Source: Vibrio navarrensis (lineage in GTDB: Bacteria > Pseudomonadota > Gammaproteobacteria > Enterobacterales > Vibrionaceae). Taken from it: DNA of 64,000 bases. The notes beneath the pieces are model-generated. The model saw nothing but the letters and a program-made list of their open reading frames with translations. It was not told the DNA's origin and did no database searches. The position numbers were made by a program, and so were the translations under genes. This document shows, piece by piece, positions 47,603-57,074 of this stretch (position 1 is the stretch's first letter; every line of letters starts with the position of its first letter). Location: NCBI RefSeq assembly GCF_000764325.1, contig NZ_JMCG01000002.1:620001-684000 (forward strand). The letters run 5' to 3'.

Positions 47603-48076
47603 TTAGATGTATTCCACGCGGTCAATTTCAAAATCTTTCGTGCCGCCAGGCGTGGTGATTGCCACTTCATCACCTTCCATTTTACCGATCAGGCCACGTG
47701 CAATTGGCGAACTGACAGAAATGCGCCCCGCCTTGATGTCAGCTTCATCTTCACCAACAATTTGATAAGTTTTCTCTTCGTCGGTATCGCAATCGATCAA
47801 TGTCACGGTCGAACCGAAAATAACCTTACCTGTGTTTTCCATTTTGCTCACATCAATCACCTGAGCCACGGACAATTTGTACTCAATATCGCGAATTTGC
47901 GCTTCGCATATCCCCTGCTCTTCACGAGCAGCATGATACTCGGCGTTCTCTTTCAGATCGCCCAACTCACGGGCTTCAGCAATGGCCTCGGAAATCTGTG
48001 GACGCAACTTGAGCAATCTTTCTAATTCTTGGCGCAGCAACTGTTCGCCGCGAGCTGTCATTGGAACTTTTTCCAT
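47603..48076 (-). CDS. greA: Transcription elongation factor GreA
   Basis: 157 residues. An N-terminal coiled coil (to about 75, with the acidic tip [15 protein letters not shown]) is followed by an FKBP-like domain. GreA makes stalled RNA polymerase cut its backtracked RNA. The start is [12 protein letters not shown], with GAGGTAG upstream. Its leader holds an intrinsic terminator and a second hairpin, resembling the E. coli greA leader that makes the GraL RNAs. Confidence 0.95.
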   Translation of the reverse strand: MEKVPMTARGEQLLRQELERLLKLRPQISEAIAEARELGDLKENAEYHAAREEQGICEAQIRDIEYKLSVAQVIDVSKMENTGKVIFGSTVTLIDCDTDEEKTYQIVGEDEADIKAGRISVSSPIARGLIGKMEGDEVAITTPGGTKDFEIDRVEYI

Positions 48077-48090
48077 TTTCTACCTCTATG

Positions 48091-48106
48091 CCAAAGTGTC
48101 CTTTGG
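48091..48106 (-). promoter_or_regulatory. Small hairpin just before greA
   Basis: CCAAAG-TGTC-CTTTGG is a perfect six-bp hairpin ending 15 nt before the greA start codon, between the leader terminator and the ribosome site. It could affect ribosome access; this is inferred. Confidence 0.5.
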
Positions 48107-48108
48107 AC

Positions 48109-48141
48109 AAAAAAAATCTACCCACTCATAGGAGTAGGTAG
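48109..48141 (-). terminator. Attenuator-type terminator in the greA leader
   Basis: On the minus strand the 10-bp stem CTACCTACTC-CTAT-GAGTGGGTAG (one G-T pair) is followed by eight T residues. It lies 33 nt upstream of greA inside its leader. The layout equals that of the E. coli greA leader, where most transcripts stop early. Confidence 0.78.
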
Positions 48142-48624
48142 TTACAGAACATTTATGTGTTTAGTGTAAACAAACTTTAGCACCAAATCATCTTAATTTG
48201 TTCTATCGCTTTTCGCTGCCTCAAACAAACATGTATAGCCTGCGAAAATAGCCATGGCCTGCCGCAATAGACAACATTCCTAACGATTAAGTTGCAGATA
48301 AACAACTAAAAAAAGATAAAAACAAACTAAATCACCCCACACATAAGAAAGAAAAATAACATTTATATTCAATAAATTAAAAGCAAAAAACAAAAATCGA
48401 ACACCGTTCATTATTAGAATTTATATCATTTTACTAACCAGCTCGAGAGGTTTGGCAGTACAACATGGCAGTCAAACGACGTTGCTCGCTCTTATACGCG
48501 TTACTCCTCAAACGTTTATGGGTAGCCGCAGCGAAGATTCAACCAAAACAAAGCTATCTGTCACGAGAGCGTTAAGCCTCACTCATAGCGATATATGGAC
48601 TGCTAAAACTAGGACTATAAAACG
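48142..48624. promoter_or_regulatory. greA-ompU intergenic control region
   Basis: A long region between divergent genes. It is strongly A+T rich at about 48290-48440. A direct repeat TAAAA-N5-TAAAA at 48307-48321 fits the published ToxR box (TNAAA-N5-TNAAA). From about 48440 the composition becomes more GC rich up to the ompU start, which suggests a long leader. A 36-codon open frame at 48464-48574 is not supported as a gene. ToxR control of ompU is known in V. cholerae; here it is inferred. Confidence 0.5.
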
Positions 48625-49632
48625 ATGAAAAAGACATTAATTGCTCTTTCGGTATCTGCTGCTGCAGTGGCAACGGGTGTGAATGCAACTGAAATTTACA
48701 ACCAAGACGGCGCTTCTCTAGATATAGGTGGCCGTGCAGAGGCGCGTCTTTCAGTAAAAGATGGTAATGCGCAGGATGACTCACGTGTTCGTCTAAACCT
48801 TTTAGGTAAAGTAGACATCCAAGACGGTCTATACGGTGTCGGTTTTTACGAGGGCGAATTCGCTACTAATGACAATGGTGAAAACAAAACCAACAATAAC
48901 TTAGACAACCGTTACGCTTATGCTGGTATCGGCGGTACGTTTGGCGAGATCACCTACGGTAAAAATGATGGCGCGCTTGGCATCATTACTGACTTTACCG
49001 ACATCATGTCTTACCACGGTAACTCTGCAGCGAAGAAAATTGCTGTTGCCGATCGAGTAGACAATATGGTTGCCTATGCTGGACAGTTTGACGCACTGAC
49101 TGTGAAAGCAAGTTACCGTTTTGCTGACCGTTATGAGGAAGCTTCAGGTTCAGACAGCAAGTATGTCAACAATGGTCAAGACGGCTACTCACTTTCAGCC
49201 ATCTACGCTATCGGTAATACTGGCTTGGCACTAGGTGGTGGTTACGCCGATCAAAAAGATCAAAATGAATATATGCTAGCGGCGTCTTACACTATGGGCG
49301 ATCTATACTTTGCTGGCGTTTACACCGATGGTGAGTTAGCGAAAACTGGTGGTGATTACACTGGTTACGAATTAGCAGCGCGTTATACGATGGGTCAAAC
49401 CGTCTTTACTACCACCTATAACAACGCAGAAACTAACAAGAACACTTCTGCAGATAACGTAGCATTGGATGCCACTTACTACTTCAAACCAAACTTCCGT
49501 GGTTATGTTTCTTACAACTTTAACCTGATTGATGCAGGTGATAAGTACGGTACTGTTGGTAGCACCGTTGCGACAGCAACCAAAGCACAAGCAGAAGACG
49601 AACTGGCTATCGGTCTACGTTACGACTTCTAA
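48625..49632 (+). CDS. ompU: Outer-membrane porin OmpU
   Basis: 335 residues. A signal peptide of about 21 residues (MKKTLIALSVSAAAVATGVNA) precedes a mature start TEIYNQDG, followed by alternating beta strands ending in the C-terminal Phe (LRYDF) used by the BAM machinery. The trimeric general porin is the main ToxR-induced outer-membrane protein in Vibrio and also acts in bile tolerance and adhesion. A strong terminator follows. The upstream region is long and AT rich. Confidence 0.92.
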   Translation: MKKTLIALSVSAAAVATGVNATEIYNQDGASLDIGGRAEARLSVKDGNAQDDSRVRLNLLGKVDIQDGLYGVGFYEGEFATNDNGENKTNNNLDNRYAYAGIGGTFGEITYGKNDGALGIITDFTDIMSYHGNSAAKKIAVADRVDNMVAYAGQFDALTVKASYRFADRYEEASGSDSKYVNNGQDGYSLSAIYAIGNTGLALGGGYADQKDQNEYMLAASYTMGDLYFAGVYTDGELAKTGGDYTGYELAARYTMGQTVFTTTYNNAETNKNTSADNVALDATYYFKPNFRGYVSYNFNLIDAGDKYGTVGSTVATATKAQAEDELAIGLRYDF

Positions 49633-49658
49633 TACGCCTTATTCGGCCTACGACTCTC

Positions 49659-49688
49659 AACGCCTGCTCAACTAGCAGGCGTTTTTTA
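49659..49688 (+). terminator. Intrinsic terminator of ompU
   Basis: ACGCCTGCT-CAACT-AGCAGGCGT followed by TTTTT lies 26 nt after the ompU stop. It separates ompU from dacB. Confidence 0.9.
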
Positions 49689-49733
49689 TCCCCGCTATAC
49701 TGTTGGCACTTTGATACTCCACAGGCAATACGC

Positions 49734-51167
49734 ATGCGCTTTTTTCTTCAATCATTGTGTCTTCTCGGCTGCGGCTTTTTTGCTCATGTCACCTCGGTAC
49801 AAGCGGACAATTACGCCCCTTTGGCTTATCTGCCTGAGGGTAGTCGAAGCAGCTTGTGGGTTGAGAACTTACAAAACCAAACCAGCCTGAGTAGCTTGCC
49901 AAGCAATCCACAGCTTTTTCCACCAGCGAGTACCTTAAAATTAGCCACAGCACTGGCAGCCAAATTAGAGTTGGGAGACGATTTTGTTTTTACCACTCAA
50001 CTGCTGCGCGATAAGCAGGATATTATTTTACGCTTTTCTGGCGATCCCACGCTCACAACAGAACAGCTCAAAACCCTTTTTGCTGAGGCAAAAGCACAGG
50101 GGATAACGCAGATTTCAGGCGATATTTGGCTGGATAACAGTGTGTTTACAGGCTACGAACGCGCCGTGGGTTGGCCGTGGGATATTTTGGGCGTTTGCTA
50201 CAGTGCTCCATCGAGCGCCATTACATTAGATGAAAACTGCGTCCAAGCTTCGATTTATACCCAAGATGATGGAAACACGCGCGTTTACGTACCAGAGCAC
50301 TTTCCTATCTATGTGACGACTGACGTAAAAACCGTTTCCAAAACTGTGAAAGAAGCGAGCCATTGTGATTTAGAACTTTTGACCTCTAGTAATAATCAGT
50401 ATCAGCTCCAAGGTTGTCTCGTCGAACGCGATAAGCCGTTACCGCTTAAGTTTGCGGTGCAGGACTCAACACAGTACGCGACACGAATTGTCTATACCCT
50501 GCTAAGACAGCTCGATATCAAATTCACTGGGCAGATTCGCATTGGTGCACCGAACTCGACCTCAGCTACGCTGCTCGCGACGCATCAATCTGCTCCATTG
50601 CCGACTTTACTCGATTCAATGCTCAAGCATTCTGACAACTTGATTGCCGACAACCTGACCAAAGCGCTGGGCGCACACTTCTATCTTCAGCCGGGAAGTT
50701 TTAACAACGGCACCGAAGCGATCAAGCAAGTCTTGTTCGCCAAGGCGGGAATCGATCTCTCCAGAGCACAGCTCGCTGATGGTTCGGGATTATCACGCAA
50801 TAACCGCATGAGCCCACAAGATATGATGGCGATATTAAAATATCTCTGGCAACACGACGCCCAGCTGCGGATTCTCTCCATGCTACCGAAATCCGGTGTC
50901 TCAGGCACATTGAAATACCGCCAAAGCATGCGCCAAGAACCCGTGAAAGGGCAAATTCTCGCCAAGAGTGGTTCGCTGTATGGCAGCTATAACATGGCCG
51001 GGTTTATACTCGACCAAAACGGCCAACCGAGATCCGCTTTTGTGCAGTTTATCACTGACTATTACCCGTCAGAGGAAAGCACGCCCGTGGCACCGATTAC
51101 CCAATTTGAAAACGCCTTCTATCGCGATTTGCTGCAGTTTAGTCAAGTCACCACTCAGCGCCCCTAA
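49734..51167 (+). CDS. dacB: Penicillin-binding protein 4 (D-Ala-D-Ala carboxy/endopeptidase)
   Basis: 477 residues with an N-terminal signal peptide ending near VQA. It is a class C low-mass PBP: the nucleophile motif is STLK in PPASTLKLA, the second motif is SDN in HSDNLIADN, and KSGSLYG is the third (KTG-like). It cuts D-alanyl cross-links in periplasmic peptidoglycan. It is downstream of ompU but behind a terminator. It is convergent with tyrS. Confidence 0.93.
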   Translation: MRFFLQSLCLLGCGFFAHVTSVQADNYAPLAYLPEGSRSSLWVENLQNQTSLSSLPSNPQLFPPASTLKLATALAAKLELGDDFVFTTQLLRDKQDIILRFSGDPTLTTEQLKTLFAEAKAQGITQISGDIWLDNSVFTGYERAVGWPWDILGVCYSAPSSAITLDENCVQASIYTQDDGNTRVYVPEHFPIYVTTDVKTVSKTVKEASHCDLELLTSSNNQYQLQGCLVERDKPLPLKFAVQDSTQYATRIVYTLLRQLDIKFTGQIRIGAPNSTSATLLATHQSAPLPTLLDSMLKHSDNLIADNLTKALGAHFYLQPGSFNNGTEAIKQVLFAKAGIDLSRAQLADGSGLSRNNRMSPQDMMAILKYLWQHDAQLRILSMLPKSGVSGTLKYRQSMRQEPVKGQILAKSGSLYGSYNMAGFILDQNGQPRSAFVQFITDYYPSEESTPVAPITQFENAFYRDLLQFSQVTTQRP

Positions 51168-51182
51168 CGGTTACGGGTAGCA

Positions 51183-51215
51183 GCAAAAAAAAAGCGCCTC
51201 ACAAGGCGCTTTTCC
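51183..51215. terminator. Bidirectional terminator between dacB and tyrS
   Basis: AAAAGCGCCT-CACA-AGGCGCTTTT with an A9 run on the left lies 16 nt after dacB and 23 nt after the end of the opposite tyrS. Confidence 0.88.
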
Positions 51216-51237
51216 ACTTTAAGACAATCAGCCGAGT

Positions 51238-52425
51238 TCAGGCGATAGTGACACGGGCAAACTTACGTTTGCCGACTTGGAACACATAAGTGCCAGCAAG
51301 CGGTTCAAGTTTAGCGTCTTCGATCTTTTCGCCATCTAGCTTCGCGGCGCCTTGTTTAACCATACGCATCGCTTCCGAGGTCGATGCGCACAGCTCAGCG
51401 TCTTTCAACAGATTGGCGATCGCGGTACCTGCGGCAAACGTAAACTCTGGCATTTCATCAGGCACTTGGTTTTTAGCAAAACGGTTGACAAACTCTTGCT
51501 CAGCCGCGTCTGCATCAGCTTCGCTATGGAAACGAGCAATGATCTCTTTCGCCAGCAACACTTTAATATCGCGTGGGTTTTTACCCGCTTGAACGTCTGC
51601 TTTGAACTGTGCAATCTCTTCCAAAGGACGGAAAGAGAGCAGTTCGTAGTAACTCCACATTAAAGTGTCTGATATCGACATGATCTTGCCGAACATCTCA
51701 CTCGGCGCTTCGCTGATACCGATGTAGTTGCCTGACGATTTCGACATTTTCTTCTCGCCATCAAGGCCCACAAGCAGTGGCATCATCAGTACTACTTGTG
51801 GCTTCTGGCCGTGAGATTTTTGCAGTTCGCGGCCCATCAGTAAGTTAAATTTCTGGTCCGTACCGCCAAGCTCAACATCGGTTTCCATCGCAACCGAGTC
51901 CCAGCCTTGCAACAGTGGATACATGAATTCGTGAATGGCGATCGGCTGACCACCCGCGTAACGCTTTTTAAAATCGTCGCGCTCCAGCATGCGAGCCACG
52001 GTTTGGTTCGCTGCAAGACGAATCATCCCTTCCGCACCCAGCTCAGAAAGCCATTCAGAGTTAAACTGAATTTTGGTTTTGGCTGGATCAAGGATTTTGA
52101 ACACCTGCTCTTTATATGTTTCAGCGTTACGCAGTACATCTTCACGGCTGAGCGGTGGACGCGTGCTGTTCTTACCCGTTGGGTCACCGACCATAGCGGT
52201 AAAATCACCAATCAGGAATGTCACTTCATGACCTAATTCTTGGAACAAGCGAAGCTTATTGAAAATAACCGTATGGCCTAGGTGAATGTCAGGTGCTGTT
52301 GGATCGGCGCCCAGTTTAATACGTAGAGGACGGCCTTCTTTTAATTTTGCGATTAGCTCTTCTTCTGGAATCAGCTCTTCAACACCGCGTTTAATCTCGG
52401 CTAGTGCAGCTTCAATGCTCGCCAT
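51238..52425 (-). CDS. tyrS: Tyrosyl-tRNA synthetase
   Basis: 395 residues, class I. The HIGH-type motif is HLGH (DIHLGHTVI), the KMSKS loop is KKMSKSSGN, and a C-terminal S4 RNA-binding domain covers about 335-395. It is shorter than E. coli TyrS (424) and fits the second bacterial subclass (TyrZ-like). It charges tRNA-Tyr. It is divergent from the M23 peptidase gene, as in other Vibrio. Confidence 0.95.
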   Translation of the reverse strand: MASIEAALAEIKRGVEELIPEEELIAKLKEGRPLRIKLGADPTAPDIHLGHTVIFNKLRLFQELGHEVTFLIGDFTAMVGDPTGKNSTRPPLSREDVLRNAETYKEQVFKILDPAKTKIQFNSEWLSELGAEGMIRLAANQTVARMLERDDFKKRYAGGQPIAIHEFMYPLLQGWDSVAMETDVELGGTDQKFNLLMGRELQKSHGQKPQVVLMMPLLVGLDGEKKMSKSSGNYIGISEAPSEMFGKIMSISDTLMWSYYELLSFRPLEEIAQFKADVQAGKNPRDIKVLLAKEIIARFHSEADADAAEQEFVNRFAKNQVPDEMPEFTFAAGTAIANLLKDAELCASTSEAMRMVKQGAAKLDGEKIEDAKLEPLAGTYVFQVGKRKFARVTIA

Positions 52426-52554
52426 GCTTGTTCACTCCCACAAATTTGGCAAAATATAATAGCTGGACATCTTACTTGAATAGCACTGCATTTTGAAACA
52501 AGTTAGACTGTTCCAAGGCTATTTTTCTCTCTTAGATATCATTAAAAACCAGAC

Positions 52555-53847
52555 ATGCTTTCGATTTTTACCCGTCTTCCAATGCTGCACAAAATGTTCA
52601 TCGGCTTTTTTAGTGCAATTATATTCAGCGCTGCCTTTTTGCTCCCCGATGTAAACGATTTGCGCCCCAAGGAAAATCATTTGCAAGTCGGCTTGCATTA
52701 TCCGATTGAACTCAATACGCAAAGCTTTTCTCTCACAACGCCACTTAGCGCCGAGTCGGCCATCAGCCGTTGGGAACAGCACCGAGTGAAAGAAGGCGAA
52801 AGCGCCGCATTGCTCTTTAGCCGGATTGGCTTGTCGGCCAGTTTGCTTCATCAGCTGATCAGCACCAACAAAGATATTCAAGAGCAGTTAACCAAGCTGC
52901 GCCCTGGCGATCTGTTGCAATTTGGCTTTGATGAGCAAAACAATCTGCTGCAACTCAAAAGACAATTAAACGCGTTCGAAACCTTTGCCATACAGAAAGA
53001 AGGCGAGCAATTTATTTCACAATTAGACCGCAAAGAGGTCAACTATCAATACGCCTACGCCGAAGCCACGATTACTTCCAATTTCTGGAACGCAGCAATC
53101 AGCGCTAATTTAACCCCTAACCAAATCATGGAACTGGCGGGCATTTTTGGTTGGGATATCGATTTTGCGTTAGATATTCGTGAAAAAGACAGTTTTCGCG
53201 TTCTGTATCAAGAACAAGTCGTTGAAGGAGAAGTGATTGGTCGCGGACGGATCATCGCGGCGATTTTCCACAACCAAGGCGAAACATTCACTGCGATTTA
53301 TGATGATAGAACCGACAATTACTACGATGAGAATGGCCGTGCGATGAAAAAAGCCTTCCTTCGGGCACCGATCGATTTTCGCCGTGTCAGTTCCAATTTC
53401 AATCCACGTCGCCTTCACCCGGTGACTGGCCAAGTCAAAGCACACCGTGGCACGGACTACGTCGCGCCAGTGGGCACTCCTATTTGGGCGGCGGGCGATG
53501 GCGTGGTATTGCAATCTGGCTACAACCAGTTCAACGGTAATTACGTATTTATCAAACACAGCAATACTTACATCACCAAATATTTGCATATGAAAAAACG
53601 TCTGGTCAAAACGGGTCAACGGGTAAAGCAAGGGCAGACGGTTGGCACGCTTGGTGGGACAGGCCGCGTCACGGGTCCGCACTTACACTACGAATTTTTG
53701 GTCAATGGGGTGCATAAAAACCCCAGAACGGTAAGTTTGCCTCAGGCGCAATCACTGAACGGAAGTGCAAAACAGACCTTTATCGCCAACTCCACACTGA
53801 GTCTGGAAAAATTGGAGCGCTACAGCAAACTGCTGGCAATGCAATAA
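52555..53847 (+). CDS. M23 peptidoglycan DD-endopeptidase (Shy/MepM type)
   Basis: 430 residues. An N-terminal membrane anchor (about 10-32) is followed by an OapA/LysM-like region (HRVKEGESAALLFSRIGLS). The M23 LytM catalytic domain (about 285-390) has HRGTD and HLHYEF as zinc ligands, and both sets are intact, so it should be active. Such enzymes cut 4-3 cross-links to allow wall growth. The architecture matches E. coli MepM (YebA) and the V. cholerae Shy proteins. I do not assign a specific Shy letter. Confidence 0.88.
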   Translation: MLSIFTRLPMLHKMFIGFFSAIIFSAAFLLPDVNDLRPKENHLQVGLHYPIELNTQSFSLTTPLSAESAISRWEQHRVKEGESAALLFSRIGLSASLLHQLISTNKDIQEQLTKLRPGDLLQFGFDEQNNLLQLKRQLNAFETFAIQKEGEQFISQLDRKEVNYQYAYAEATITSNFWNAAISANLTPNQIMELAGIFGWDIDFALDIREKDSFRVLYQEQVVEGEVIGRGRIIAAIFHNQGETFTAIYDDRTDNYYDENGRAMKKAFLRAPIDFRRVSSNFNPRRLHPVTGQVKAHRGTDYVAPVGTPIWAAGDGVVLQSGYNQFNGNYVFIKHSNTYITKYLHMKKRLVKTGQRVKQGQTVGTLGGTGRVTGPHLHYEFLVNGVHKNPRTVSLPQAQSLNGSAKQTFIANSTLSLEKLERYSKLLAMQ

Positions 53848-53861
53848 CCTTCGGGCAAACG

Positions 53862-53890
53862 AAAAGAGGCAATTCAAATTGCCTCTTTTT
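53862..53890. terminator. Bidirectional terminator between the M23 gene and the RND gene
   Basis: AAAGAGGCAATT-CAA-ATTGCCTCTTTTT lies 14 nt after one convergent gene and 26 nt after the other. Confidence 0.88.
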
Positions 53891-53915
53891 ATTTCACCCA
53901 ATACCTCTCACAGCG

Positions 53916-56900
53916 CTATTTTACCGCAGTATCTGCCGCTTCTTCATCCGCAATCAGCAGCTCATATTCATCCGGCACAATGGGTGAAGCTTTCTCGCGA
54001 CCCAACATCAACAAACAGGGCGTAAGGACTAACGTTAAAACGGTCGCGAAAGCCAGCCCACCCGCAACTGCGGTTGCCAATTGCGACCACCATTGAGTAC
54101 TCGGTGCACCGAACTCGATTTTCTGATTGATCAAATCGATGTTCATCTCAAGCACCATGGGCAGCAGCCCTAAAATGGTCGTAATGGTGGTTAACATCAC
54201 CGGGCGTAAACGCTGAACTCCGGTTCTGAGAATCGCTTCTTCCCTCTCCAATCCACGTTTTCTCAGTTGGTTGTAAGTATCAATCAAAACAATGTTGTTG
54301 TTCACCACAATGCCAGCCAAGGCAATCACCCCAATCCCAGACATAATAATGCCAAAGGGCTTTTGGAAAATCAGTAACCCGGCAAACACGCCAACGGTTG
54401 AAAACAAAACCGCACTTAAGATCAGAAACACTTGATAGAAACTGTTGAACTGAGTGATAAGAATCAAAGCCATCACGGCCAGCGCCACCATAAACGCCGT
54501 TTGCAAAAAGGCAGACGAGTTTTCCTGCTCTTCATTTTGCCCACGGATTTTAAACTCCACCCCAGAAGGAAGGCCGAGCTCACTGAGCGCTTGTTCAATT
54601 TTCGGCAGTTCCAACGCCAAATTGTAGCCTTCAGCCATATCCGCCATCACGTTAATCACGCGATGCCCGTCGATACGCTTAATGGTATCTTGCTTATGAT
54701 TCGGTTTGATCTCCGCAAAATTGGTGATGGGTACTAATCCCGCTGCCGTTTTCACCCTCAATTGATCAAAACGGCCAATATCGCGTTTGTCTTCTGGATA
54801 ACGTACCAGAATATCGACTTCTTCATCCGCATCATCTGGCAAATAATCGCCAATTTTCAAGCCATTGGTGACAAACTGCACGGTATTGCCAACTAAGGTG
54901 GCATCAGCAGCAAAGCGAGAAGCGTCATCACGACGAATATCGATCTGCCAGTCAATTCCATCTTTACTCGACGAGTCGCTAAGATTGGTCAAAGCGGGAT
55001 TGTTATCCGCCCAATGACGCACAAGCTTCGCCGCTTCGTCTAAGTAATCGGGCACACGCGAAGACATTTCGATCACGAGATCATGTTCCACTGGCGGCCC
55101 TGCATCCGGGAACTTGTACTCAATTTCCACCCCAGCAAATTTCGATGTCGTTTGCTTGAGCTCTTCGATGATGGTTTTCACTTTGCGACGGTATTGCCAA
55201 TCGACTGGCGTTATCTGAATCTGCCCTATCTCATCATCGCCCCCCGTTCGAGTGTAGACACTTTCAAACTCATCGTGGCCGAACATGACTTGTTCGATAT
55301 CACGCATCACGACATCTTTCTCATAGATAGAAAGATCGCCATACGAGCGAACTTTGACGGTAAAGAAAGGCGGATCAACCTCAGGGAAGAATTCCGCGCC
55401 AAGACCAGCTTTGCTGTAGGTAAAACCGACACCAACCGCCAGTAAGATCGCACTCAACAGAATTTTCAGCGGATGGCGAATGGCAATGGAGAGGGTTTGA
55501 TAGTAAAGCTTGGTGATCCCCGTTGCTTTATCAAATTCGCCGTTGTGCAGTGCTACCATACGACGTTGATTTTCAGTGGAAACATTTTGTGGTTTACCAA
55601 TCAAACCACCGAGTACGGGCACAAACAGCAGCGCCATAATCAGAGAAGCGGCTAACGTTGCTATCAAGGTCAGCGGCAAATACTTCATGAACTCGCCGGT
55701 AATATCTGGCCAGAAAAGCAAAGGAGCAAAAGCGGCGAGCGTGGTCGCGGTGGAAGCGGTAATCGGCCACGCCATACGTTTGGCAGCATCAAGATAGGCA
55801 CTGCGCCTCTCCACGCCTTCTTGCATGCGTCGATCGGCAAACTCCGTCACCACAATTGCGCCGTCAACCAACATGCCAACTGCCATGATAAGAGCAAACA
55901 GCACCACAATATTGACGGTTAAACCAAACACGGCCAACACCAGTAAACCAGTTAAAAATGAGCCCGGAATCGATACGCCAACCAAAAACGCGGTGCGAAC
56001 ACCTAAGATGGCGATGATGACAATCACCACCAGAATAATGGCCGACAAAATGTTGTTTTGCAGATCGTTGAGCATCAACTCAACGTCTTTTGACTGATCC
56101 CAAGTGTACTTAACCAACAAGTTCGCTGGCCAATCGTCTCTTTTTTGTGCCTCTTCGATAACCAGTTTTACCAACTCAACCGTTTCGATGATGTTCTCAC
56201 CTGCGCGCTTTTTGACATCCAGCACCACGGCAGATTTACCATCGAGGCGGGCAAAACTTTCCGGATCGCGAAAAGAGCGGCGCACCGTTGCGACATCGGC
56301 AAAGGTGATCACTTGCTTACCGTCCACTTTGATCGGCAACTCTAAAACATCTTTAAGTGAGTCAAAAACCGAAGGCACTTTCACCGAGAAACGGCCGTAG
56401 CCGGTATCGATGAAACCTGCCGCAACAACTCGGTTATTCAAGGCGATCAAATTATAGATATCGCCCTGATCAAGACCATAGCTCTCCATCAGTAGCGGAT
56501 CGACGACGATTTCCACGATATCTTCTCGGTCACCGGCAATATCCACTTCCAGCACCTGACGAAAGCTTTCTAGTTTGTCACGAAGCTGACGGGCAACCTG
56601 AACAATCGTGCGCTCCGGTACCGTGCCATATAGCACAACCGACAAAGCAGGCTCTTCCGAGGCGAGCGTCACTTCGTTCACCGTTGGCTCATCGCTCTCC
56701 GTCGGCAATTTCGGCTTAGCTAAATCGACCGCTTCACGCACATCCGCCATGGCTTTGGCCAAATCACTGCCAACAGTAAACTCCAACACCACAGAAGCAT
56801 GTCCCTCTGAAGCGGTGGATGTCATCTCTTTAACGCCCTCAATCGAGCGCAGCTCCTGTTCAATCGGCCGCACCAACAGCCGCTCAGCATCGGCAGGCGA

Positions 56901-57065
56901 AATGCCTTGGTGGCTCACCGAAACATAAATAATCGGAATGGTGATATCTGGGCTCGACTCTTTGGGAATCGTCATGTAGGTGCCCACACCAGCAATCAAA
57001 ATCAAGATCAGCAAGCTGATCATAGTGCGCGAGCGCGATAAGGCCGCATCTATGACAGAAAACAT
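53916..57065 (-). CDS. RND-family efflux pump, inner-membrane component
   Basis: 1049 residues with twelve membrane helices and two large periplasmic loops, AcrB/MexB (HAE1) superfamily. The proton-relay helices are unusual: helix 4 has VDGAIVV where AcrB has VDDAIVV, and helix 10 has VNNNIVLID where AcrB has the Lys-Asn pair. This places it in a branch separate from AcrB. It lies 9 nt after its membrane-fusion partner. No outer-membrane channel is encoded nearby, so TolC is the likely partner. The substrates are unknown. Confidence 0.9.
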   Translation of the reverse strand: MFSVIDAALSRSRTMISLLILILIAGVGTYMTIPKESSPDITIPIIYVSVSHQGISPADAERLLVRPIEQELRSIEGVKEMTSTASEGHASVVLEFTVGSDLAKAMADVREAVDLAKPKLPTESDEPTVNEVTLASEEPALSVVLYGTVPERTIVQVARQLRDKLESFRQVLEVDIAGDREDIVEIVVDPLLMESYGLDQGDIYNLIALNNRVVAAGFIDTGYGRFSVKVPSVFDSLKDVLELPIKVDGKQVITFADVATVRRSFRDPESFARLDGKSAVVLDVKKRAGENIIETVELVKLVIEEAQKRDDWPANLLVKYTWDQSKDVELMLNDLQNNILSAIILVVIVIIAILGVRTAFLVGVSIPGSFLTGLLVLAVFGLTVNIVVLFALIMAVGMLVDGAIVVTEFADRRMQEGVERRSAYLDAAKRMAWPITASTATTLAAFAPLLFWPDITGEFMKYLPLTLIATLAASLIMALLFVPVLGGLIGKPQNVSTENQRRMVALHNGEFDKATGITKLYYQTLSIAIRHPLKILLSAILLAVGVGFTYSKAGLGAEFFPEVDPPFFTVKVRSYGDLSIYEKDVVMRDIEQVMFGHDEFESVYTRTGGDDEIGQIQITPVDWQYRRKVKTIIEELKQTTSKFAGVEIEYKFPDAGPPVEHDLVIEMSSRVPDYLDEAAKLVRHWADNNPALTNLSDSSSKDGIDWQIDIRRDDASRFAADATLVGNTVQFVTNGLKIGDYLPDDADEEVDILVRYPEDKRDIGRFDQLRVKTAAGLVPITNFAEIKPNHKQDTIKRIDGHRVINVMADMAEGYNLALELPKIEQALSELGLPSGVEFKIRGQNEEQENSSAFLQTAFMVALAVMALILITQFNSFYQVFLILSAVLFSTVGVFAGLLIFQKPFGIIMSGIGVIALAGIVVNNNIVLIDTYNQLRKRGLEREEAILRTGVQRLRPVMLTTITTILGLLPMVLEMNIDLINQKIEFGAPSTQWWSQLATAVAGGLAFATVLTLVLTPCLLMLGREKASPIVPDEYELLIADEEAADTAVK

Positions 57066-57074
57066 ACCGCCCCC

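Noticed and set aside
48464..48574. 36-codon open frame in the ompU leader
   Set aside because: There is no convincing ribosome site and no protein-like pattern; kept only as part of the leader finding.
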